Shown here: positions 1 through 5,796 of the stretch, in pieces
Layout of the letters: every line of letters starts with the position of its first letter
Position numbering within the stretch: the stretch's first letter is position 1
Source: Onstottus_A sp036505875
GTDB lineage: Bacteria > Acidobacteriota > Blastocatellia > UBA7656
Length of the DNA: 29,071 nucleotides
Assembly (NCBI GenBank): GCA_036505875.1
Contig: DASXSR010000228.1
Location: 1 to 29,071 of the forward strand
Reading direction: 5' to 3'
Notes under the pieces: generated by a model
Seen by the model: the letters and a program-made list of their open reading frames with translations, nothing else
Told to the model about the DNA's origin: nothing
Database searches by the model: none
Position numbers and translations under genes: made by a program

Positions 1-1236
1 CCGGAACCGAGCGGACACGCTGGGTTCCTGGATTATGCCGGCGTCGCGATAGACTCTTTGCGCGCCAATAAGCTGCGCTCGTTCCTGACACTGCTCGGCA
101 TCATCATCGGCATCACCTCGATCATCGCCGTCATCTCGATCATCCAGGGCCTGGATCGTTATTGGAAAGAGAAGGTCTCGAACTTCGGGCCCAACACTTT
201 CGTGGTAACCCAGTTCCCGATCACAACCAATTTTGACAAGTTTTTCGAAATGCTGCGCCGCAATCCGGAGATTCACTCTGACGCCGCCGACACAATCATC
301 CGCTATTGCACCGCGTGCGAGTCGGTCGGAGTCGAAACGCACAAGGAGGTGAGCGCGCGCTACGCGAAGCAGTCGCTGGAAAGCATCGATATGAGCGGCA
401 TTACGCCGAACATCCTCGACATCGAAGGCTTTAACGTAGAATCCGGGCGACCGCTTCAGGAGTGGGACGAAGAGCATTCGCGGTTCGTGGCGTTCATCGG
501 AGCGGACGTTGCGGAGAAGCTTTTTCAGGGGGCGGAACCGTTGGGAAAGAGCCTTCAGCTTGGCGATCATGCATACATCGTTGTCGGGGTTGCGGAAAAG
601 AAGGGGACGGTGTTCGGCTTCTCGCGCGATAACTTCGCGAAGGTCCCGCTTTCGACGTTTCAAAAAGTCTACGGCGCGAGGAGAACCGTGAATATCTCTA
701 TCCGCGGACGCGTCGGGCAGATGGAGCAGGCTCAGGACCAGTCGCGCCTGGCGATGCGCACGCTGCATCATCTGGGTTATCACGACGAGGACGACTTCGG
801 CTTTATCACCTCCGAGGGCGTGAACGAGCTGTTCGACAAGCTCACCGCAACCATATTTTCCGTCTCCCTCTTTGTGGTCGGGATCTCGCTGGTAGTCGGC
901 GGCATCGTGATAATGAACATAATGCTGGTGTCGGTAGTCGAGCGCACGAAGGAAATAGGAATTCGCAAAGCAGTGGGCGCGCGGCAACAGGACGTCGTCA
1001 ACCAGTTTCTAGTCGAGTCGGTGGTGTTATGCTGCGCCGGCGGCGCGGGCGGCATCGCGTTGGCGTGGGGAGTCTCGTGGCTGATCACGAGCTTTACGCC
1101 GCTGCCGTCGTCGTTTCCGTTTTGGGCGCCGGTAGTAGCGCTAACGCTATCAACGATTATCGGATTGTTTTTCGGAATCTACCCGGCGCGGCGCGCCGGC
1201 AAGCTTGATCCGATTGAAGCACTGAGGTCGGAGTGA
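1..1236 (+). CDS. MacB/FtsX-type ABC transporter permease, 5' end cut by window
   Basis: Inner-membrane permease subunit of a MacB-like ABC exporter or efflux system. The frame is open to the window edge with no ATG, and the residues before the TTG at 58 (DYAGVAIDSLRANKLRSF) match the usual family N-terminus, so the true start lies upstream of base 1. Visible parts are a first membrane helix directly after the RANKLRS motif, a periplasmic MacB-PCD domain of about 230 residues, and a C-terminal FtsX domain with three helices. That domain carries the signature GGIVIMNIMLVSVVERTKE followed by IGIRKAVGA, and the protein ends DPIEALRSE as usual. A second permease of the same family follows at 1774, so the pair probably formed one operon; the ATPase and adaptor would lie upstream. 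The TGA stop (1234-1236) lies inside the first unit of a heptamer repeat array. Substrate cannot be deduced. Confidence 0.92.
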   Translation, partial: PEPSGHAGFLDYAGVAIDSLRANKLRSFLTLLGIIIGITSIIAVISIIQGLDRYWKEKVSNFGPNTFVVTQFPITTNFDKFFEMLRRNPEIHSDAADTIIRYCTACESVGVETHKEVSARYAKQSLESIDMSGITPNILDIEGFNVESGRPLQEWDEEHSRFVAFIGADVAEKLFQGAEPLGKSLQLGDHAYIVVGVAEKKGTVFGFSRDNFAKVPLSTFQKVYGARRTVNISIRGRVGQMEQAQDQSRLAMRTLHHLGYHDEDDFGFITSEGVNELFDKLTATIFSVSLFVVGISLVVGGIVIMNIMLVSVVERTKEIGIRKAVGARQQDVVNQFLVESVVLCCAGGAGGIALAWGVSWLITSFTPLPSSFPFWAPVVALTLSTIIGLFFGIYPARRAGKLDPIEALRSE

Positions 1237-1277
1237 AACGTGAAGCGTGATACGTGATACGTGAAACGTGATGCGTG
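1233..1277 (+). repeat. Left array of GTGANNC heptamers (six units)
   Basis: Six uninterrupted 7-bp units follow the pattern GTGANNC from 1233 to 1274 (NN = AA, AG, TA, TA, AA, TG), then a final GTG. The first unit contains the TGA stop of the upstream permease. The array is the inverted counterpart of 1740-1770: bases 1248-1278 match the reverse complement of that block at 28 of 31 positions. Confidence 0.9.
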
Positions 1278-1284
1278 GGGAAAT

Positions 1285-1731
1285 ATGACCTACGAAGATT
1301 GGGAAAAGACAGTTCCACGAACCATCACGGGCGACTCACTTTGGAAAATGGAGGTATATCGGCTATCGTTGTTCGCAGCTGACCTTGCTTGGCAGGATGC
1401 CACTAAGCTTATGCGTGACCGGCGTACTCGCGGATTGTCGGACCAACTGTATCGCGCGCTTGGGTCAATCAGTTCGGATATTGCTGAAGACTACTCGCGC
1501 AGAACAGGAAGAGATCGAGCGCGCTTTTATGAATATGCGTTAGGCTCAGCGAGAGAAGGCCGCGACTGGTATTACAAAGGCAGGCATGTCCTCGGCGAGT
1601 CTGTCACTGCTCATCGTCTGGATTTTCTGACGCAGATCATTCGGATGCTCCTAGTAATGATTCCAGATCAGCGCGGCGAGACCCCTGAGAGAAGAAGCTG
1701 CCCCATATCAAACATTCGAAATGTAGCGTAA
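1285..1731 (+). CDS. Four-helix bundle protein (23S rRNA intervening-sequence family)
   Basis: Small cytoplasmic helical protein of the S23/IVS four-helix-bundle family (TIGR02436, PF05635). The family was first seen in insertions of 23S rRNA genes; free-standing members have no settled function, and they share a fold with Avd of diversity-generating retroelements. The hallmark segment is present around residues 50-85: LYRALGSISSDIAEDYSRR, then a run like RARFYEYALGSAREG. At 148 residues it is slightly longer than typical (about 120), with a non-conserved C-terminal tail. I chose ATG 1285 because the earlier GTG at 1261 lies inside the heptamer array and would encode only repeat-derived residues; a TGGGGA stretch upstream may serve as a weak ribosome binding site. 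Arrays of inverted heptamers lie on both sides, and no rRNA or reverse transcriptase is nearby. Confidence 0.85.
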   Translation: MTYEDWEKTVPRTITGDSLWKMEVYRLSLFAADLAWQDATKLMRDRRTRGLSDQLYRALGSISSDIAEDYSRRTGRDRARFYEYALGSAREGRDWYYKGRHVLGESVTAHRLDFLTQIIRMLLVMIPDQRGETPERRSCPISNIRNVA

Positions 1732-1739
1732 GCGAACGG

Positions 1740-1770
1740 TCACGCATCACGTTTCACGCATCACGCATCA
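1740..1770 (-). repeat. Right array of heptamers, inverted relative to the left array
   Basis: Four TCACGNN-type units (1740-1767) plus a final TCA, the reverse complement of the GTGANNC unit. It ends three bases before the ATG of the second permease at 1774, so the repeat occupies the place where that gene's ribosome binding site would be expected. Confidence 0.88.
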
Positions 1771-1773
1771 GTC

Positions 1774-3042
1774 ATGAATTTATCGAGCGTAAAAGAGAAC
1801 ACGACGCTGGCGATGCAGACTTTGGTCGCGCACAAGTTCCGCGCAGCGCTCACGATACTTGGCGTGTTCATCGGAGTGCTGGTTATCGTGGCGATGGCCG
1901 CAGTGCTGAACGGCTTCCGCCAGTCCGTGCTGGATCAAGCCGAGAGCTTCGGCACGCGCAACGTCTACGTCTGGCGATACCCGTTTATCAACACCAGCAA
2001 GCCGCCTCCTGAAGTGCTAAACCGAAAGCCCTTGACGCTTGAAGACGCCCAGGCGATCGAAGAGGAGGTTCCTGCGGTCGAGCACATATACGCGGGCATT
2101 CCGTACGTCATCGGATTTCCCGGTCAACTGCCGCCCATTCCGCCTGAAGCGAAGCACCGGGACCGTTCAATGACTCGACTTCAGTTAGTGGGCAACTTCC
2201 CCGTGGCCGAACAGGTTATGAATGTTCCAGTCAACGAAGGACGGTACTTCAACGATTCTGAAAACCTTCATCGAGCGTACGTTTGCGTGCTCGCGTTCAA
2301 CGTAGTGGAGGCGCTTTTCCCCACAGAAGACCCGATAGGCAAGACGATCAACCTTGGTGGACAAGACTTCACCGTCGTCGGCACGGTCGCCAAGCAGAAG
2401 TCAGGTCCGTTCGGATCAGAGAACCGCGAAGACAACGACGTATTCATTCCTTACTGGACGTTTCGCAAAATGTATCCGGCTAAAGATGATCACTTCATAA
2501 TCATTCGAATGCGCGAAGGTCGAATGAAAGAAGGCATTGGGGGGATCGAGCGGGTCCTTCGTCGCCGCCGCAACGTTCCGTTCGACAAGGACAACAACTT
2601 CGAGATAGGCACGCCCGATTCGTTCATCTCGACTTTCGACGACATCGTCGGCGCGGTGTTCGGCGTGATGTTGATCATCTCTTCGATCGCGTTTATGGTC
2701 GGCGGAGTCGGAGTGATGAACATAATGCTCGTTGCGGTAACCGAGCGCACAAGAGAGATCGGCATTCGCAAGGCGGTAGGCGCGCGTCGAGCGGATATAA
2801 TCTGGCAGTTTCTGACAGAGGCAGTAACGCTGACCGGCACTGGAGGGCTCGCAGGCTTGTTGTTTGGTTGGGTGTTGGGGGTTGTAGTTTCGGCGTTGGT
2901 ACCGGCTCTGAAAATGGACATACCGATCTGGGCGGGTCTGTTTGGCTTTTTCGGTTCGGTAGCGGTTGGACTGGTGTTCGGCTTGTGGCCGGCAGTGAAA
3001 GCAGCAAGGTTGGACCCAATCACAGCGCTGCGTCACGAATGA
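1774..3042 (+). CDS. MacB/FtsX-type ABC transporter permease
   Basis: Second MacB-like permease of 422 residues, in the same orientation as the first and probably a partner in the same transport system. It has a cytoplasmic N-terminus, a first membrane helix at about residues 24-46 (LTILGVFIGVLVIVAMAAV), a periplasmic MacB-PCD domain to about 285, and three C-terminal helices at about 290-318, 340-370 and 385-412. The FtsX-family signature GVGVMNIMLVAVTERTRE plus IGIRKAVGA lies around 305-335, and the protein ends DPITALRHE. The start at 1774 agrees with the family N-terminus, but no Shine-Dalgarno sequence is visible because the heptamer array ends at 1770. The last 10 bases overlap the convergent homoserine dehydrogenase gene. 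Substrate unknown. Confidence 0.93.
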   Translation: MNLSSVKENTTLAMQTLVAHKFRAALTILGVFIGVLVIVAMAAVLNGFRQSVLDQAESFGTRNVYVWRYPFINTSKPPPEVLNRKPLTLEDAQAIEEEVPAVEHIYAGIPYVIGFPGQLPPIPPEAKHRDRSMTRLQLVGNFPVAEQVMNVPVNEGRYFNDSENLHRAYVCVLAFNVVEALFPTEDPIGKTINLGGQDFTVVGTVAKQKSGPFGSENREDNDVFIPYWTFRKMYPAKDDHFIIIRMREGRMKEGIGGIERVLRRRRNVPFDKDNNFEIGTPDSFISTFDDIVGAVFGVMLIISSIAFMVGGVGVMNIMLVAVTERTREIGIRKAVGARRADIIWQFLTEAVTLTGTGGLAGLLFGWVLGVVVSALVPALKMDIPIWAGLFGFFGSVAVGLVFGLWPAVKAARLDPITALRHE

Positions 3043-4085
3043 AGCTCTAGCGAGCCCGTCAAGATTGCGCCAATCTTCATCATATCGCTGAGCAAGGCGT
3101 AAGCGGTTTGTTTTATACCAGGGTTGCTCTCCACTATTGCGATCTGCCCCATCAAGTCTGTCTCCAACACGAGCACGCTTGATGTGCCGCGAGCCGAGCC
3201 CAATGCGGAGTTGACCGCAACCGCTTCGGGAGAGACGTTTAGCCTCAAGCCAGTGTCCGAAGCTTTGCCACGCGCTATGAGCCGCACTGCCATTCCAGAG
3301 CGGGCCGCCGACTCCAATTCTTCGTTCGTTATCTGCCGGATGCCTTTACGGATGACATCGGCAGGACTCGCGTTCGCGTCCATTAGCACGTTGGCGAGCG
3401 CGACTGCTTTCATTGCGGCGTCCCAACCGTCGATGTCGTAATCCGCATTGGCTTCAACTATCCCGAGCCGTCGCGCATCTGCGAGCGATTCTTCAAACGA
3501 GCGGCCGCGTTCCATTTCAGTCAGGATCAAATTAGTCGTGCTGTTCAGCACGCCGCTGAAGCCGATCACTCGCGCGCCGGGCAGGCATTCTTCGACGAGA
3601 TTGAATACCGGCGCGCCGTCCATCACCGTCCCTTCGAAGCGAAAGCTTAGACCGCGCTTGGCGGCGAGCGACTTCAACTCACAATACGCGAATGCAAGAG
3701 GCCCCTTGTTGGCGGTAACGACGTTTATTCCGCGAGCAAGCGCGCTTCGAACGTGAGTCACGGAAGGCTCGCCGTCGATGATATTGAGCGGCGTGGTCTC
3801 AAACAGAATATCAGCGTGGCAGGCTTCGATTACAGCGAGCGAATTGGTGAGGCTTACGGTTTCGGGAAGCTCGGCGAGGTTGCTGCGGTGTTCAACACAC
3901 TCGGCAGCTTTCAGCAGATCGATCCCTTTCGTTGACGTTACGCACCCGTGACTGGCGGTCGCGATAGCCGTAGCCTTCCACGAAAGGTCGTACTCGTCGG
4001 CAAGCTGAGACCGGCAATCATGTAAAACTCGCGCGAAGGCTCGCGCAACGTTGCCGAAGCCGACAAAAGCGAGTTTCAGTTCCAT
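3033..4085 (-). CDS. hom: Homoserine dehydrogenase (short form without ACT domain)
   Basis: Reduces aspartate-semialdehyde to homoserine, the branch point to threonine and methionine. It is cytoplasmic. The N-terminal Rossmann domain shows FVGFGNVARAF at residues 7-17, followed by VVTANKGPLA. The catalytic domain contains GVLNSTTNLILTEMERG and then GIVEANADYDIDGWDAAMK, where the Asp and Lys residues typical of this family sit. The protein is about 350 residues and stops after the catalytic domain, so it lacks the C-terminal ACT domain that gives threonine feedback in many homologues. I chose the ATG at 4085 because it places the nucleotide-binding motif right at the N-terminus; an upstream ATG at 4133 would add 16 unconserved residues and overlaps repeat DNA. 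Its end overlaps the convergent permease by 10 bp. Confidence 0.88.
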   Translation of the reverse strand: MELKLAFVGFGNVARAFARVLHDCRSQLADEYDLSWKATAIATASHGCVTSTKGIDLLKAAECVEHRSNLAELPETVSLTNSLAVIEACHADILFETTPLNIIDGEPSVTHVRSALARGINVVTANKGPLAFAYCELKSLAAKRGLSFRFEGTVMDGAPVFNLVEECLPGARVIGFSGVLNSTTNLILTEMERGRSFEESLADARRLGIVEANADYDIDGWDAAMKAVALANVLMDANASPADVIRKGIRQITNEELESAARSGMAVRLIARGKASDTGLRLNVSPEAVAVNSALGSARGTSSVLVLETDLMGQIAIVESNPGIKQTAYALLSDMMKIGAILTGSLELHS

Positions 4086-4135
4086 CAACAAAAGATGTCG
4101 CTCAAGTTGACAACTTACACTCGACAGATGCATTC

Positions 4136-4339
4136 CCTAGGAGTGTCCTGTCTATAGCGCGACGGCGTGATGAACTGGACTCCGTAGGAGTCTCCTCTGT
4201 GTTTTGCGACCCTAAGCGTGAATCACGACGAACGATTACAATTTCCGGCGACGACGAGACTACTGACGGAATCCGGCTGGCGTCGAACGCTATAGACAGG
4301 AAACTCCTAACGGAGTTGCGACAGGCAAACTCCTCAGGT
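4136..4339. repeat. Cluster of GGAGTNTCCTGTCTATAGCG-type palindromic repeats
   Basis: The spacer between rho and hom (4086-4444) holds no convincing gene but several related repeat pieces. Bases 4141-4160 read GGAGTGTCCTGTCTATAGCG; 4289-4308 is the same sequence in reverse orientation with 19 of 20 matches. Adjacent to both, and again at 4180-4192, is the small palindrome ACTCC-N3/4-GGAGT (ACTCCGTAGGAGT at 4180; AACTCCTAACGGAGTT at 4303-4318). A fourth partial copy in reverse orientation lies at 4319-4338 (core GGAGTTTGCCTGTC). The small open frame crossing this block (4102-4398, minus) has no recognisable protein features and is probably not a gene. Confidence 0.8.
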
Positions 4340-4444
4340 CGAGCGTAGGTGATCCGCCCACTGCTGACTTGCGTCTCGCCAAGCGCTCTCTGCATCAAAT
4401 CAGGCGTCTCTCGCCTTTAACGCAAATTGGTAACTAACGCGGCG

Positions 4445-5572
4445 TCAGGCAGTCCGCTTCAATCTATCGAGAAACTCCAGGTTATCTTTGGTCTCACTGA
4501 GACCTTTAAGCAGCAACTCCATCGCCTCAATTGGCTTCTTGCCGGCGAGAGCGCGGCGCAGCAAGTTGATCGCCGGCATCGTATCCGCGTCAAAAATCTT
4601 CTCTTCTTTGCGAGTGCCCGACTTCGAGATGTCGATCGCGGGGAAGATGCGTCGCTCAGCGAGTTTGCGGTCAAGCACGAGCTCGAGGTTCCCGGTGCCC
4701 TTGAACTCCTGAAAGATCACTTCGTCCATCTGGCTGCCGGTATCTATCAGCGCGGTGGCGATGATCGTCAGCGAGCCGCCCTCTTCAGCCTTGCGAGCGG
4801 CGCCAAAAAACTTGCGCGGGAACTCGAGCGCGCGCGAATCCACGCCGCCGGTCATCGTGCGCCCACGACGGCTGGTCTCGCGATTGGAAGCGCGCGCCAA
4901 CCGCGTTATCGAATCAAGCAGCATCACCACGTCTTCTTTGCACTCGACTAATCGCTTCACGCGTTCGTGCACGAGGCGCGCAATCTGAAGATGTAGATCG
5001 GCGCCTTGATCGGCGGACGAAGCGATGACCTCGCCTCGCACTCGTCGCTTCATGTGCGTGACTTCCTCGGGACGCTCGTCGACCAAAAGCACGACCAGAT
5101 GAGCTTCGGGATGATTGTCGGCGACGGCCTCGGCAATTTCTTCGATGAGAGTCGTCTTGCCCGTCTTGGGCGGAGCAACTATCAATCCTCGTTGACCCTT
5201 GCCAATCGGAGCGATCAGGTCCATTACTCTCATAGACAAATTCGGATTGCCCGCCGACAATTCGAGTCTCTCAGTGGGATCGACGCTCGTGAGCTTGGTG
5301 AATTCCGTCGCGCAAGTGTACCGATCGGGATCGGTTTCGTTTATCAGCTCTACGCTTGCGAGTTGATCCGCCCGCGGGCGACCCCTCCACTCGGAAGATC
5401 TCGTTGTTCCTGAAATCTGAATGCCCTCTCTCAGTTTGAATTGCTGGATCAGATTTCGTGGAACGAAGACGTCCTTTGATGAGGGCATGTAATTGCTCTC
5501 CGGCTGGCGAAGGAACCCAAATCCCTTTTCGTTTATTTGAAGGATGCCGGAGGCAGTTTGTTCGGACTCCAT
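4445..5572 (-). CDS. rho: Transcription termination factor Rho, short form
   Basis: Hexameric RNA-dependent ATPase and translocase that ends transcription. At 375 residues it begins directly with the cold-shock-like primary RNA-binding domain (about residues 7-75: GILQINEKGFGFLR, VFVPRNLIQQF) and then the RecA-like motor. Walker A is APPKTGKTT at 133-141, Walker B is DVVMLLDSITRLARA around 214-228, and the secondary-site R-loop is EFKGTGN at 289-295. The N-terminal helical domain of E. coli Rho (419 residues) is absent. The start is firm: ATG 5572 is preceded immediately by an in-frame TGA, and an AGGGAG ribosome binding site lies seven bases upstream. The gene follows recQ in the same orientation after a 224-bp spacer full of hairpins and precedes hom. 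Confidence 0.97.
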   Translation of the reverse strand: MESEQTASGILQINEKGFGFLRQPESNYMPSSKDVFVPRNLIQQFKLREGIQISGTTRSSEWRGRPRADQLASVELINETDPDRYTCATEFTKLTSVDPTERLELSAGNPNLSMRVMDLIAPIGKGQRGLIVAPPKTGKTTLIEEIAEAVADNHPEAHLVVLLVDERPEEVTHMKRRVRGEVIASSADQGADLHLQIARLVHERVKRLVECKEDVVMLLDSITRLARASNRETSRRGRTMTGGVDSRALEFPRKFFGAARKAEEGGSLTIIATALIDTGSQMDEVIFQEFKGTGNLELVLDRKLAERRIFPAIDISKSGTRKEEKIFDADTMPAINLLRRALAGKKPIEAMELLLKGLSETKDNLEFLDRLKRTA

Positions 5573-5579
5573 TCAATAG

Positions 5580-5585
5580 CTCCCT
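5580..5585 (-). promoter_or_regulatory. Ribosome binding site of rho
   Basis: AGGGAG on the minus strand, seven bases before ATG 5572. Together with the TGA codon directly in front of the ATG (5573-5575) it fixes the start of the short Rho and excludes an N-terminal extension. Confidence 0.8.
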
Positions 5586-5604
5586 GGAATGTTTCACAGC
5601 GTAG

Positions 5605-5622
5605 CACAGACTTTAGTCTGTG
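5605..5622. repeat. Perfect palindrome CACAGACT-TT-AGTCTGTG
   Basis: Eight-base perfect inverted repeat with a two-base centre in the rho leader region, about 33 bases upstream of the rho start. No T-run follows it on either strand, so it is not an obvious intrinsic terminator. It could act as a leader hairpin, an operator or a dispersed repeat; the sequence alone does not decide. Confidence 0.6.
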
Positions 5623-5643
5623 GCGATGGATGCCCCTTCTTCT

Positions 5644-5676
5644 CATTAACACCTCACTTCAGTGAGGTGCCAGGAG
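5644..5676 (+). repeat. Hairpin repeat with ACTTCAGT core, copy A
   Basis: Reads CTCATTAACACC, then an 8-bp stem CACCTCAC/GTGAGGTG around a TTCA loop (5650-5669), then CCAGGAGCG. It shares the flank CTCATTAACACC and the core ACTTCAGT with copy B at 5762-5796 on the other strand. Confidence 0.75.
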
Positions 5677-5696
5677 CGGACATCGCCGCTGGTCAC

Positions 5697-5715
5697 AACT
5701 GTTTCGACAGTTTTT
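5697..5715 (+). terminator. Weak terminator-like hairpin with TTCG loop
   Basis: AACTGT-TTCG-ACAGTT followed by TTT on the plus strand. The stem is only six A/T-rich pairs and no plus-strand gene ends here, so a terminator role is doubtful. On the minus strand, which carries recQ and rho, no T-run follows the hairpin. Confidence 0.3.
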
Positions 5716-5761
5716 CCGTACGCTAGCTAAACCGTTGAAATGATTTCCCACTTGCCCTTCC

Positions 5762-5796
5762 GCGCTCAACACCAACTGAAGTTGGGTGTTAATGAG
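5762..5796 (-). repeat. Hairpin repeat with ACTTCAGT core, copy B
   Basis: On the minus strand it starts one base after the recQ stop codon with CTCATTAACACC, then forms a stem around ACTTCAGT, then GTTGAGCG. Compared with copy A (5644-5676) the flank and core are identical while stem bases differ in pairs (TC/GA against CA/TG), so the hairpin is kept although the sequence changed. Copies A and B face each other and enclose about 85 bp. Confidence 0.75.

Larger units (their letters stand above)
1233..1770 (+). mobile_element. Putative cassette: four-helix-bundle gene between inverted heptamer arrays
   Basis: About 540 bp separates two tandem ABC permease genes that would normally be adjacent. 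It consists of a left GTGANNC array, one small four-helix-bundle gene, and a right array in the opposite orientation whose first 31 bp pair with the left array at 28 of 31 positions. No transposase is present and no clear target duplication is visible. Calling it mobile is inference from the terminal inverted repeats, the position inside an operon, and a second gene-less copy of the same repeat at 13669-13735. Confidence 0.5.

Noticed and set aside
1285..1731. True rRNA intervening sequence or diversity-generating retroelement
   Set aside because: No 23S rRNA, reverse transcriptase or variable-repeat pair is nearby; only the protein family is shared.
1233..1770. CRISPR-like appearance of regular short repeats
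   Set aside because: Units are seven bases with no spacers; this is a tandem heptamer array, and no cas genes are present.
4102..4398. 98-codon open frame on the minus strand between rho and hom
   Set aside because: Runs through palindromic repeats and shows no protein features; low-complexity Ser/Arg composition.
5697..5715. Terminator for recQ
   Set aside because: The T-run follows the hairpin on the plus strand, opposite to recQ; kept only as a weak plus-strand hairpin.
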